From Pedobacter sp. R20-19 (GTDB lineage Bacteria > Bacteroidota > Bacteroidia > Sphingobacteriales > Sphingobacteriaceae): 64,000 nucleotides of DNA. The translations under genes and the position numbers were made by a program. Shown in pieces: positions 42,986 through 52,757 of the stretch. A model generated the notes under the pieces. It saw nothing but the letters and a program-made list of their open reading frames with translations. It was not told the DNA's origin and did no database searches. The stretch spans positions 274,762 to 338,761 of the forward strand of contig NZ_JCKI01000006.1 in the NCBI RefSeq assembly GCF_000708265.2, given 5' to 3'. The first letter of the stretch is position 1. Every line of letters begins with the position of its first letter.

Positions 42986-44428
42986 TCACCAAACATAAGT
43001 GGCAACAGCACCCTGATCCAGGCTGCTAGTCATTATTTTTCCTTTATATTTAATATTGAAGTTGGTCGTGGTGCTATTGTTATTGCAAACAATCAGTACA
43101 TTTTTCCCATCTGGAGTTTTAAAAGCCACGTTCTGCAAATTATTGGTCAAATTGGATGCAATTCGAACTGATCCTGCCGGAACAAATTTAGAAGCATGGC
43201 CAATGACATAATAAGCTACGTTTCTGTTTATTGCAGGTGCAATGGTAATTGCGCCTAAACATGATGTACAACCGCCTTTATCAGTATGTGGATTATAATT
43301 TTGATCTGCAGCCAGATTCCATTCCAATACATTTCTGCTCCAATTTCTGGTAGCACCAATAATTAAAGTAGATACATGCCATTTCAAATCTTCTGCAAAA
43401 TTACTGGGTCCGCCAACCCACTGCTCAGTGAAATAAACATTTTTATCAGGGTGTGCATCATGCACTTTAGATAAAGCTGTAATTGGACCAGCATATAAGT
43501 GAAAGGCAGAACCATCCACATATTTTTTCGCCTCAGCATCATTCAAAATAGTGATTGGATATTCAGGTTTATCTGCATTATGATCGTAGATGATGATTTT
43601 GGTTTTAATACCACTATTTTTAAATACAGGACCTAAAGCTGTTTTAATAAAGTTTGCCTGATCAACAGCTGTCATGTACATACTTGGATTATTCCCTGGG
43701 TGTAGAGGCTCGTTTTGAGGAGTAATGGCATCAATTACAATTCCCTCAGCCTTCATGGCCTGGATGTATTTGACCAGGTATTTGGCATAGGTTTGATAAT
43801 ATTCTGGTTTCAAACTTCCTCCAATAAAGCTTTTATTCGTTTTCATCCAGGTTGGAGCTGTCCACGGTGAACCTAAAATCTTGATAGCTGGATTAATGGC
43901 TACAATTTTCTTTAAAATCGGAATCAAATCTGCCTGCTCTTTTGCAATTGAAAATTTAGCGAGTTCCTTATCGGTTTCTCCTTCTGCCAAATCGTTATAA
44001 GTAAAAGGAGTTGCGCTCAAATCAGAAGCTCCAATACTTATCCTGATGTAGTTAATACGGATGGCACGATCGGTAGCCGAAAAAAGCTCATTCAGTAAAT
44101 TTTCTTTTTCCGTTGCAGGCAAGGCATTAATTAGAGCTGCACTTCCACCTGTTAAAGTATATCCAAAACCATCAATGGTTTGAAATTTAGTCTCCGGATC
44201 AACTTCAATAGTTGGATTTGAATTAGTTCCATCGGAGAAGTTTAGCGAGATATTTTGTTTTTGAAGCAATTGAGATTGATCACCTTTGGTTAACCAGAAG
44301 CCCACTTCATTTTTAGCTGAGTTAGGAGCAACTTTTTGATTGGCTTCATTGCCTAAATTTACATTTCTACTGGCGCAGGCAGATAATAGCAGACTAGCAA
44401 CAAAACAAATATTATAAATGAATTTCAT
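42986..44428 (-). CDS. GH30-family glycoside hydrolase lipoprotein
   Basis: A 480-residue lipoprotein (lipobox LSAC near residue 18) with a GH30 barrel and side beta-domain. TIDGFGYTLTGGSAA is the usual opening. ITPQNEPLHPGN holds the acid/base Glu, and NVYFTEQWVGG the nucleophile Glu. GH30 enzymes include glucosylceramidases and beta-1,6-glucanases. Being next to SusC/SusD suggests a polysaccharide substrate, and beta-1,6-glucan is my first guess, by analogy with GH30 loci in Bacteroides. It lies about 100 nt after susD, across a hairpin. Confidence 0.9.
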   Translation of the reverse strand: MKFIYNICFVASLLLSACASRNVNLGNEANQKVAPNSAKNEVGFWLTKGDQSQLLQKQNISLNFSDGTNSNPTIEVDPETKFQTIDGFGYTLTGGSAALINALPATEKENLLNELFSATDRAIRINYIRISIGASDLSATPFTYNDLAEGETDKELAKFSIAKEQADLIPILKKIVAINPAIKILGSPWTAPTWMKTNKSFIGGSLKPEYYQTYAKYLVKYIQAMKAEGIVIDAITPQNEPLHPGNNPSMYMTAVDQANFIKTALGPVFKNSGIKTKIIIYDHNADKPEYPITILNDAEAKKYVDGSAFHLYAGPITALSKVHDAHPDKNVYFTEQWVGGPSNFAEDLKWHVSTLIIGATRNWSRNVLEWNLAADQNYNPHTDKGGCTSCLGAITIAPAINRNVAYYVIGHASKFVPAGSVRIASNLTNNLQNVAFKTPDGKNVLIVCNNNSTTTNFNIKYKGKIMTSSLDQGAVATYVW

Positions 44429-44468
44429 AGGGAGATAAAAGTTTTAAAATCGAAACCTTAGTTTTAAA

Positions 44469-44503
44469 AGGTTCGGGATTGCAATAAGTTTTATCCCGAA
44501 CCT
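44469..44503 (-). terminator. Hairpin between susD and the GH30 gene
   Basis: AGGTTCGGGAT and ATCCCGAACCT form a perfect 11-bp stem with a 13-nt loop. It may partly terminate the susCD transcript and so set GH30 dosage. Confidence 0.7.
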
Positions 44504-44527
44504 GAAGGTTTATTTGGTGTGTTAATA

Positions 44528-45952
44528 TTATCTGATACTTGGATTTCTGTCTAGCTCTGCCTGTGGAATCGGAAACAATAATTTCGAAGCCGTAACATTA
44601 TAATTTAGGTTTGCACCATTGCCGTTTTTCTGAGCATTCATTACTACGATCGCTCTATTGGTTCTTAATAAATCAAACCAACGATGACCTTCAAAAGCCA
44701 GTTCTAAACGGCGCTCTTTTTCTATAGCCAGACGCATGGATGGCTGATCATTCGCCGGAGTTGCGGACAGATTTACGCGACGACGGATTTCATTTACTAC
44801 AGGGGCAGCTGCCGACCAGCCTGAGGTACTTAGTTCGTTTAAAGCTTCTGCCTTAAGTAACTTAATATCGGCCAAACGAAGAATATATGAATTAGCTAAA
44901 TCATCATTGCGGTATTTATTAATGAACGGATAATTAGATTTAGACCAATAATCATCAGACCATCCTTCTGTGCTTACGTTTTTAAAGCTTACACTAGAGT
45001 TTTTACGGATTACATCACCTTCTGCATCAAAGGCAGCAATCAAATCATTTGTTGGCGTGCAAAAACGCTTCCATCCAGTACCTACAATTACGCCAGTCAT
45101 CCAATTTCCACGGCCATTCGGGCCACCCCAGCCATCATATTGCATTTCCCAGATAGATTCACTGTTATTTTTATGTGCGCCATCAAACAACTGATCAAAA
45201 GATCCCATTAGATTATAACCACCATTTATAGTGGCATCAGCATATTGTTGTACTTTGCTCCAGTCTGGATTAGGTTTTGATGCATAAACTTTTGCTAAAA
45301 GCGCATTAACAATTCCTTTGGTAATAATGCCTTTATTTGAGGCTGTGGCACGAACATTTGGTAAAGCATATTCTAAATCTTTAATGATTTGTGCATAAAC
45401 CTCATCCACAGATGAACGGGATTTTTGCATTTCTTCTAAAGAGGTTGGTGAGGTTAAAACTAAAGGTACACCACCATACAACCTCACCAGGTGGAAATAA
45501 AAGTAAGCCCTTAACGTAGAAGCTTCTCCTAAAATCTGATTTCTCCGGCCGGTGGCGTCCAATGCAGGATCCTGAATATTCGGAACATTTTCCAAAACCT
45601 CATTTGCATTTTTAATATTAGAATAAAGTCCGGTCCAATCACGGCCAACATTTCCATTTGTTGAATTGGTGGTGAAAAGATCAATTTGGATATTGGCTGG
45701 GTTATCACCTCCTGCATAGGCATTATCTGCCGTAACATCACCGTTAACCATATAATCCCAAATGTGATAGTCGTTGTACATACCACCGTAAACGCCAGCC
45801 ATTAATTTCTCTGCTGCAGCAGCTGTTGTAAAGGCTACATCTGCTGTAACCTGATTGAAAGGCTGTTTTTCAAGGAAATCTTTTTTGCATCCGCTTTGCA
45901 AAGTAATCGCTAATGCTGCGGTTGCCACTAATGAATATATTTTTAATTTCAT
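44528..45952 (-). CDS. SusD/RagB-family glycan-binding lipoprotein
   Basis: A 474-residue SusD-like lipoprotein. The lipobox region is QSGCKKDFLEKQP (Cys near residue 22). Marks are TAAAAEKLMAGVYGGMY, ILGEASTLRAYFYFHLVRLYGG and the late RLADIKLLKAEALNE and EKERRLELAFEGHRWFDLLR. Its gene starts 11 nt after the susC stop. It should bind the glycan cleaved by the GH30 enzyme encoded next. Confidence 0.93.
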   Translation of the reverse strand: MKLKIYSLVATAALAITLQSGCKKDFLEKQPFNQVTADVAFTTAAAAEKLMAGVYGGMYNDYHIWDYMVNGDVTADNAYAGGDNPANIQIDLFTTNSTNGNVGRDWTGLYSNIKNANEVLENVPNIQDPALDATGRRNQILGEASTLRAYFYFHLVRLYGGVPLVLTSPTSLEEMQKSRSSVDEVYAQIIKDLEYALPNVRATASNKGIITKGIVNALLAKVYASKPNPDWSKVQQYADATINGGYNLMGSFDQLFDGAHKNNSESIWEMQYDGWGGPNGRGNWMTGVIVGTGWKRFCTPTNDLIAAFDAEGDVIRKNSSVSFKNVSTEGWSDDYWSKSNYPFINKYRNDDLANSYILRLADIKLLKAEALNELSTSGWSAAAPVVNEIRRRVNLSATPANDQPSMRLAIEKERRLELAFEGHRWFDLLRTNRAIVVMNAQKNGNGANLNYNVTASKLLFPIPQAELDRNPSIR

Positions 45953-45963
45953 TTTCTTAATCT

Positions 45964-48876
45964 TTAAAATCCAACATTAATACCAAACAATAAACTTCTT
46001 GATTGTGGATAAGTGCCATAATCAACGCCCATTGACGGGCCATTTGCTGAATTCATGTTCACTTCAGGATCCAGACCTGAGTATTTTGTAAATGTTAATA
46101 AGTTATACCCGGTAGCAAATAAAGTGAGCTTGCTCATTTTTAGTTTTTCCAATACCGATGATCCGAAACTGTAAGAAAGCGTAGCGGTTTTTAAGCGCAG
46201 ATAAGAGGCATCTTCTACAAAACGGCTGGAAGTAAGGGAATTTTCTGAACTACTTCTTAGCGCTTTAGGAATGTTAGTGATTTGACCTGGAGTAGTCCAT
46301 CTGTTTAATACGGCTGCTGATTGATTTTTCGAATCAAACATCCCTTCGATATCAATTCTTGATGCATTAAATAATTCATTACCCTGAACACCCTGGAAGA
46401 AGAAATTTAATCCCCAGTTCCCATAAGTGAAATTATTGGTGATGCCATAGGTAAATTTCGGTTGTGCTGAACCAATGAATGTTCTATCGCCCGGATCTGC
46501 CGAGCCTGTAATGCCATTGCCATTGGTATCTGCATATTGTGCCGCTCCGTTAGCTGGATTTACACCGGTAAATACATAGCCGTAGAAACTTCCAAGCGGC
46601 TTGCCTGCTACTACACGAACGGCATCATCACGTTCGTAAATGCCAGCAAAGTTTAATGATTGTGTAGTGGCACCTAAATCAGTTACTTTATTCCGGTTGA
46701 TGGAGAAATTCAAATCTGTAGTCCATTTGAATTGATCACGATCAAAGTTTTTAGTTGACAAAACAAACTCCAAGCCTTTGTTTTCCATGGCACCAACGTT
46801 ATAGGCCTGACTTCCAAAGCCTGATGATGGAGGTAACTGTACGTTAATTAAAAGATCATTTGTCTTTTTTAGATAAGCATCAGCAGTGAAGGTAATGCGG
46901 CTATTGAACATGGTTAAATCCAAACCAATATTGGTTTGTGTAGTTTTTTCCCAGGAAAGGTTATCATTTGCAGGGTTTTGAAGGTTATATTCGCCTTGTG
47001 CATTTACGTTGTAAAGTTTTAAGTAAGCGTAATCCCCAATACCTTCATCGTTACCTACTTTACCCCAGCTACCACGTAATTTTAAATCATTAATGGTCTT
47101 GCTGTCCTTCATAAAGTTCTCTCCAGAAATTCTCCAACCTGCTGAAAAGGACGGGAAATAACCAAAACGGTTTTCTTTCGCAAATCTAGATGAACCATCA
47201 GCTCTAAAGTTTGAACTAAATAAATACTTGCTATCGTAAGCATAAGTAATCCTGGCTAGGTAAGATTGTTTACTCCACTGTGCCCTTTGTGGCACTGTTA
47301 AAGCTACTGATGGTGCCGTTGGATTGCCAGATACATCATAAAAACGAGTCAATTCGTTGTTTTTATATTGGTAATCTGAAGATTGAATGGTGTAGCCGCC
47401 TGTTGCCGTAAAAGCATTTTTACCTACATTTTTGGTGTAATTCAAAATGTTTTCATTTAACCAAACATGGTCATTAGTAGTGTTATCCCTGTAAACACCT
47501 CTTTCCTGACGGCCATAAGTGGTTAAGAAATTATCAGTATGATACTGGTAAAATTTTCTATTCGAATTGGTACTGATGGTAGATTTGAAGAACAAATCTT
47601 TAGTAAAGCTCACCTGAGCGCCGAAAGCACCAATGAATCTGAAATTACGTGTTTTATTGTTTGATCCGAAAGCTAAAGCTAAAGGATTATCCCAGCCACC
47701 TGCATTCGGAATAGTAGTATACTGACCATTTGGCTCAAAAATACCAATAGTAGGAGGGGTAGTTAGTGCGCCAAGGATTACGCCACCACGCGAAACACTG
47801 CTGTTATCTCCAACATCGATAGAATTACTTGATGTTAACACGGCATTACCCGTAAGCTTTAACCAAGACGTGATGTTTTGTGATCCGTTGAAGTTTGCTG
47901 TGATACGATCCAGTTTAGCTGGCGCAACAACACCTTTATCTTGCTGATAACCAGTAGAAAAATAATACTGACCGCCTTTTACACCACCTGAGATGGATGC
48001 CTGATATTGGTTTTGTGTTCCGGTGCCAAAAGTCTCTTTTTGCCAGTCAGTATTGTTATTTCCACCGAAAGTGGTGTAACCTAGTTCCTTCATTAAACCA
48101 ATATATTGCTCATTGTTCAATACATCTTGTTTTTGCCAGAAGTTAGAAAAACCTGTAAAGGCGTTGAAAGCTACTTTTAATTTGCCTGCTGATCCCTTTT
48201 TAGTGGTAATTAAAACCACTCCATTCGCACCACTTGAACCATAAATAGCTGCTGCGGATGCATCTTTCAAAATCGTCATCGATTCAATATCGTTGGCATT
48301 TAAAAAGCTGGCATCTCTGGAAGTCACTCCATCAATCACATAAAGCGGACTATTAGATGCGGTGATTGATGTATTACCACGGATACTGATCGAAATGCCT
48401 GCACCCGGTTTACCAGATTGTGAACTCACTTGTACACCTGCTGCTCTACCTTGGATAGCTTGTAGCGGGTTAGTGATCGGCTGATTCTCTAAATCTTTTG
48501 AAGAGACTGAAACCACCGATGTTGTGAGGTCTTTTTTAGTTGTTGTGCCGTAACCAATTACAACCACCTCATTAAGCTGTTGGTTATCATCAGATAGGGT
48601 AACGTTAATACTGGTTCTGTTGTTTACAGATTCCTCTATCGGTTTAAATCCAATAAAAGAAAATTCCAGTATCGCATTCTGTGGTGTAGAAATGGTAAAA
48701 GTTCCGTTGTCTGCCGTTGATGCACCCAGGTTTGAGCCTTTCACTTTAACGGAAACACCAGGTAGAGGCAGACCTTTCTGATCTTTTACCTGGCCAGTTA
48801 CGGTAATGTTTTGTGCCATACTCCAAGAGATAGCGCCAAGAAAAAATACCATAAGCAATGTAAATTTTTTTCTCAT
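45964..48876 (-). CDS. SusC/RagA-family TonB-linked outer membrane transporter
   Basis: A 970-residue transporter: signal peptide (about 1-22), carboxypeptidase-like domain (ITVTGQVKDQKGLPLPGVSV), TonB-box/plug start (LNEVVVIGYGTTTKKDLTTS), plug (NPLQAIQGRAAGVQVSS) and a beta-barrel ending LLFGINVGF. I chose the ATG at 48876 since it begins directly before the signal peptide. It imports oligosaccharides released by the GH30 lipoprotein. Confidence 0.94.
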   Translation of the reverse strand: MRKKFTLLMVFFLGAISWSMAQNITVTGQVKDQKGLPLPGVSVKVKGSNLGASTADNGTFTISTPQNAILEFSFIGFKPIEESVNNRTSINVTLSDDNQQLNEVVVIGYGTTTKKDLTTSVVSVSSKDLENQPITNPLQAIQGRAAGVQVSSQSGKPGAGISISIRGNTSITASNSPLYVIDGVTSRDASFLNANDIESMTILKDASAAAIYGSSGANGVVLITTKKGSAGKLKVAFNAFTGFSNFWQKQDVLNNEQYIGLMKELGYTTFGGNNNTDWQKETFGTGTQNQYQASISGGVKGGQYYFSTGYQQDKGVVAPAKLDRITANFNGSQNITSWLKLTGNAVLTSSNSIDVGDNSSVSRGGVILGALTTPPTIGIFEPNGQYTTIPNAGGWDNPLALAFGSNNKTRNFRFIGAFGAQVSFTKDLFFKSTISTNSNRKFYQYHTDNFLTTYGRQERGVYRDNTTNDHVWLNENILNYTKNVGKNAFTATGGYTIQSSDYQYKNNELTRFYDVSGNPTAPSVALTVPQRAQWSKQSYLARITYAYDSKYLFSSNFRADGSSRFAKENRFGYFPSFSAGWRISGENFMKDSKTINDLKLRGSWGKVGNDEGIGDYAYLKLYNVNAQGEYNLQNPANDNLSWEKTTQTNIGLDLTMFNSRITFTADAYLKKTNDLLINVQLPPSSGFGSQAYNVGAMENKGLEFVLSTKNFDRDQFKWTTDLNFSINRNKVTDLGATTQSLNFAGIYERDDAVRVVAGKPLGSFYGYVFTGVNPANGAAQYADTNGNGITGSADPGDRTFIGSAQPKFTYGITNNFTYGNWGLNFFFQGVQGNELFNASRIDIEGMFDSKNQSAAVLNRWTTPGQITNIPKALRSSSENSLTSSRFVEDASYLRLKTATLSYSFGSSVLEKLKMSKLTLFATGYNLLTFTKYSGLDPEVNMNSANGPSMGVDYGTYPQSRSLLFGINVGF

Positions 48877-49165
48877 AATTTTTGCTTTGTTAATATTATA
48901 TGAGGTAAAGTTACTATGCAATTCATGTTAAAAGCAAGTTTTATTAAAGTTAATTTTAGTGTAAATAATTGATTTATAGTGTTTTATAAAAATTATGATA
49001 CGCTTTAGTACCGCAGTTATTTAAACACACTTTACCCTGATTATCAGCTGCTAAGTACTTAGAAAGGATAAGGCTTCGGAGCGATCTTGATACGCTTAAA
49101 TACCAGTCAAATTATTTTGCTGATGATGGGTAAATCACAAAAATGTGACTAATTAATGCCATGAA
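48877..49165. promoter_or_regulatory. susC upstream region with two TGATACGCTT direct repeats
   Basis: TGATACGCTTTAGTACC at 48996-49012 and TGATACGCTTAAATACC at 49088-49104 agree at 15 of 17 positions and are 92 bp apart in the same orientation. They lie between the 7TM/transposase-HTH regulator gene and the susC operon, so they are candidate binding sites. TACTTGA-type words also occur in other spacers here, so they may be part of a repeat family instead. No perfect TAnnTTTG box is seen. The palindrome TCACA-AAAA-TGTGA at 49135-49148 is also present. Confidence 0.45.
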
Positions 49166-51070
49166 TTATTCAATTACCAGTTGGCTCCAACCATTTTTGC
49201 CGCTTTTTTTAAGCGTTTTCTTGCGGTCTTCCATCACTTTTTTAATTCGTGATCCGAAGGTCCAGCAAGTGCTTTGTCTGATAGTTAATAACTCTGAAAG
49301 TTTATGTGATGAGATTTTTCCCTTTGATGAATAAATCAGAAAAATCATATAGAAGGCTTTATTAATTGGAATTCTTGTATTGTGAAAAATGGTGTAAGTA
49401 GTAACTGATTCTTCATAACCGCACTTACTGCAACGGCGGCTATGTAAGATGTGGCCACTAAAATAATGATCATTACTGCATTTTCTACAATGGTAACCAT
49501 TCTTCCATTTAAGTTCTGCTAAAAATTCATAACAGGTTTCTTTATCAGGGTAAATTTTACTAAACTCCTCAAAATCTACCTCAGTATTCATTACCCTATC
49601 TCGGGTTATTTTTTCAACATTGGTTTGCAGTTCTTCGTTGTCCTGCTCCAATAACACATTCATTCTTGAAATCTCTTCAGCCTGCTTCTGCAATAAAATA
49701 TTAGCTTCTTCTAATGCCTGGTTCTTACTTTCAATAATTAACGATTTGTGAAAAACATCACGTGTACGCTCTTCTACTTTACTTTCCAGTTCACGGTTTA
49801 TTGTATCTTTCAATTGTGCGTTAACTGCCATTTGGCGAATGATCTTCTTTTGTGCCTTATCCCTGTTTAATTTCAAAATCCTTACCTTATCACCAATGGC
49901 GAAGGATAAGAAAACCATTTCCATAATAAAACAAAAACTAAGACTGTAATAACTGATGACACCAAAGTTTAACCAGTTGATGCCCATCATAATTAAGAAC
50001 TTAAGCACAAAGCCTATAAATAGAAAACTGTAGCCCAGTACAAAAAAGCGGGCAGGTTTGTAGCCATTCTTGTAAATATAAATTCCGGTGAAGAAAGCGA
50101 CTGATAGCGGGACAGCCTCTATAAATTTAAAACTGAATAAAGTTTGATCAAAAAGATAACAATATATAAAAAAGGCAATTCTTAATGTAAGTACACCAGT
50201 AATTAATTTGTTTATTTTAGGTGCTTTTGATTTAATTAGTAATAGTTCTCTGGTGAAAAGCAATGCAAATACACTTGTAGTACAAAGCGCAAATGCATAA
50301 GCAATCTGATTCCAGGCTGGTGCATTTGGCCACAGATATTGATAGGCAATACCATCTGTACTCATTTCGAAAAATCCAACACTCAGGTTATATAGAACAT
50401 AATACAGGTATTGTTTCTGCCTGATGGAAATATACATAATCAGGTTATAGAAACTGAATACCAGAATCATCCCGTAAAAAATTCCAAAATAGAAGTATTC
50501 ATCCAGTGCATATGAAATGAACCATTCGGCAGACCTTAGTACAATAATGATATCAGAGATTTGAGATGATTTTATCTTGAAATAGTATGTCTGAATATCA
50601 TTGTTATTATTTTTAATAGGAATTTCAAAGTTTTTATGGTTGATTAGTCTTTTACTAAAATTCTGTGTGTCGCCTAATGATTCAATATGGTAAGTACCAT
50701 CAGCTTGTGGAATGAAAGCTGTAATGTGATCGATGGTTTGATCAAAAAACTCCAGCAAAAATGGTTTTTCTATTTTTTCATTTCCCCTGATTTTTACTCG
50801 GAACCAATAAGTTTGATTAAGATTTTTAGTCTGTGGCGTGCTGGTGATGCTGGCCTTGAATAAATGTTCAAATGCCTTACTGCTTATTTGATTGAATTTA
50901 TATTGATCTGCAGAATCTTCCAGAACCTCAATTTCTTTAAAAGTAAAAATATGCTGGGGAATAGAATCCTGTATTTGTACCACTTTTTGAGCCATCAAAT
51001 CTGGTACAAGCCATAGTAAAAAGCCGATAACGAGCAGAAAAACTTTCTTAATAAATAGTGGCATTGGCAT
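49166..51070 (-). CDS. 7TM-DISM receptor fused to an IS1595-type transposase DNA-binding region
   Basis: A 634-residue protein. Order: signal peptide (about 1-27), periplasmic 7TMR-DISMED2-like domain (about 40-165), seven transmembrane helices (about 190-395), long coiled coil (about 400-490), then a zinc ribbon with C528-x2-C531 and C547-x2-C550 and an HTH region (KGKISSHKLSELL, STCWTFGSRIKKVM; about 583-613). The last two match the N-terminal DNA-binding part of IS1595-family transposases, including VTTYTIFHNTRIPINKAFY. The DDE nuclease domain is absent; the protein ends after the HTH. It is probably a membrane-bound transcription factor for the neighbouring susC/susD/GH30 operon. A second ATG at 51064 may be used. 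Confidence 0.85.
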   Translation of the reverse strand: MPMPLFIKKVFLLVIGFLLWLVPDLMAQKVVQIQDSIPQHIFTFKEIEVLEDSADQYKFNQISSKAFEHLFKASITSTPQTKNLNQTYWFRVKIRGNEKIEKPFLLEFFDQTIDHITAFIPQADGTYHIESLGDTQNFSKRLINHKNFEIPIKNNNNDIQTYYFKIKSSQISDIIIVLRSAEWFISYALDEYFYFGIFYGMILVFSFYNLIMYISIRQKQYLYYVLYNLSVGFFEMSTDGIAYQYLWPNAPAWNQIAYAFALCTTSVFALLFTRELLLIKSKAPKINKLITGVLTLRIAFFIYCYLFDQTLFSFKFIEAVPLSVAFFTGIYIYKNGYKPARFFVLGYSFLFIGFVLKFLIMMGINWLNFGVISYYSLSFCFIMEMVFLSFAIGDKVRILKLNRDKAQKKIIRQMAVNAQLKDTINRELESKVEERTRDVFHKSLIIESKNQALEEANILLQKQAEEISRMNVLLEQDNEELQTNVEKITRDRVMNTEVDFEEFSKIYPDKETCYEFLAELKWKNGYHCRKCSNDHYFSGHILHSRRCSKCGYEESVTTYTIFHNTRIPINKAFYMIFLIYSSKGKISSHKLSELLTIRQSTCWTFGSRIKKVMEDRKKTLKKSGKNGWSQLVIE

Positions 51071-51077
51071 GTAGCTC

Positions 51078-51085
51078 CAAAGGTA
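51078..51085 (-). promoter_or_regulatory. -7 box TACCTTTG upstream of the 7TM regulator
   Basis: A perfect TAnnTTTG box on the minus strand, ending 7 nt before the ATG at 51070 and 13 nt before the ATG at 51064. Confidence 0.55.
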
Positions 51086-51131
51086 CGAATTTGAAATAGA
51101 TGAAATTAATAGGTGATTAACCTGGATAGGT

Positions 51132-52436
51132 CTAAAAAATTAGAGAAATGCTGGTACCTAATTGTTCTACAGATTTAATTTCAATATCAATTTTATGAAA
51201 AATGGCTATACTTTGAACAATGGCCAAACCTAAACCAAATCCATTTTCTTCCGTATTTCCTCTTTTAAAACGATCAAAAGCATTTTCCACCAGTTCTTCA
51301 CTCATACCAAATCCGTTATCTGATATGGTAAGTATATATTTGTGATTAACGAAATTGCCGGTTATAGATATTTGCCCACCATCACGGTTATATTTTATGG
51401 CGTTATTAATCACGTTCATCAGTAGTGTATGCATAAGTGCTTTATTACCAATGAACCTGTAATCATCTCGGATATCAATGTGATAGCTAATATTTTTATC
51501 AGCTATTCTATCTTCCAGATCTTCATAAATATCAGTAAGTTTTTCCCGAAGGTCTATCTCTTCTGTTTTCAGGTATTGGTTATTTTCAACTTTTGAAATT
51601 AAAAGCAGACTATTAATAATCACCTTCAGCCGATTTAGTGTTTTAATCGACGCATAAATTTTATTCTCATGCTCTACCGGAATTTCTGGCGTATTTAACA
51701 TATTTTCAAAGCGCGTGCTTAAAATAGAAATAGGGGTTAGTAATTCATGCGAAACATTAGCGATAAACTGTTTTTCTAAGGCAAAAAGAGTGTTTATTTT
51801 TCGCATCAAGGTATTTACGCTATTGTCTAGCATTTTAAAATCCTCAGTAGTGGTAGGAATATTCTGATAATTATAATGTAGTGGATCATCAACCTTATTA
51901 ATTTTTTTATCGATGATCATATAAAAAGGTTTGAGCAAATAGTTTGAAAAAGCGTAATCAGCCACTAGAGTGATCAAGAGGGCAATAACCAATACGATGA
52001 GTGTATAAAAACGAATAGAGTTTTTAATTGACTGTAGGGTAGTCATGGTTTCACCAATTTCCAGGTTATACCAGTTGGTGTGGTAAGAGAACTTATAATT
52101 TAAGATGCGATAGACTTCAATATTGCCTTCAATTTCACGTCTCTCTGTATAAACAATCGCTGAAGAATCCTTTTGATTGTCGGGAATATCTTGTAAAACG
52201 ATAAACTCTTCTTTTAAAATGTTATAATCGGTGAAGGAATCCTGATTATTCAGTAAACTATCAATTTCGCTATCTGTCAGGTTTTTGATAATCTTATTCT
52301 TTTTCTTGATCAGTCTATTATCCAGTTGATTATAGGCAAGCTTTTCCAAAGAAAATAAGATTGCAGCTCCTAATAGTAATATAATAGCAATTTTAGTTAC
52401 CGCATTATATAAAGAAAACTTAACCTGTAATTTCAT
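51132..52436 (-). CDS. Sensor histidine kinase
   Basis: A 434-residue membrane kinase: helix 1 (about 13-30), periplasmic sensor (about 31-145), helix 2 (about 146-168), HAMP-like linker, HisKA with the phospho-accepting His in FIANVSHELLTP, and HATPase_c with N-box NVINNAIKYNRDGG, DNGFGM and GFGLGLAIVQS. It pairs with the OmpR-type regulator encoded upstream on the same strand. The signal is unknown. Confidence 0.93.
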   Translation of the reverse strand: MKLQVKFSLYNAVTKIAIILLLGAAILFSLEKLAYNQLDNRLIKKKNKIIKNLTDSEIDSLLNNQDSFTDYNILKEEFIVLQDIPDNQKDSSAIVYTERREIEGNIEVYRILNYKFSYHTNWYNLEIGETMTTLQSIKNSIRFYTLIVLVIALLITLVADYAFSNYLLKPFYMIIDKKINKVDDPLHYNYQNIPTTTEDFKMLDNSVNTLMRKINTLFALEKQFIANVSHELLTPISILSTRFENMLNTPEIPVEHENKIYASIKTLNRLKVIINSLLLISKVENNQYLKTEEIDLREKLTDIYEDLEDRIADKNISYHIDIRDDYRFIGNKALMHTLLMNVINNAIKYNRDGGQISITGNFVNHKYILTISDNGFGMSEELVENAFDRFKRGNTEENGFGLGLAIVQSIAIFHKIDIEIKSVEQLGTSISLIF

Positions 52437-52757
52437 GCTGAAGGATTTGGTTGGTTATTATGGTTTAGAAGGTTAGGGGTTTAGCCGTATAGGTGGATTG
52501 GATATTGAGTTAGAGGGTTAGTATGGGTTAGAAGTTTAGAGGATTAGATTGATAAGATATCGAATTGTTTAGGTCTTTGAGTGTCAAAAAAGATAAATTT
52601 TAAGAATTAAATGTTTTGTAATCATAATAATCAATCAGCCGACTTCTTTACCTTCCCATTTTAAAACCGCAAACTGTTAATTAAAAACTATTATTTGGCT
52701 CTGTAAATACTAAACTTCTAACCCTTTAACCGATTCTTCAATCTCTCAGCTCTTCTC
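52437..52757. repeat. GGTTAGAAGTTTA-rich spacer with perfect inverted repeat
   Basis: GGGTTAGAAGTTTA at 52525-52538 is repeated as its exact complement at 52711-52724. Both ends of the spacer are rich in GGTTAG words. No gene is visible. It separates the response regulator and kinase genes of one operon and may form a stem in the mRNA. Confidence 0.6.

Noticed and set aside
49135..49148. Palindrome TCACA-AAAA-TGTGA resembling a CRP site
   Set aside because: The half-sites are in the reverse order of a CRP site and the spacing is wrong; it lies at the 3' end of the receptor gene. It is mentioned only as part of the spacer.
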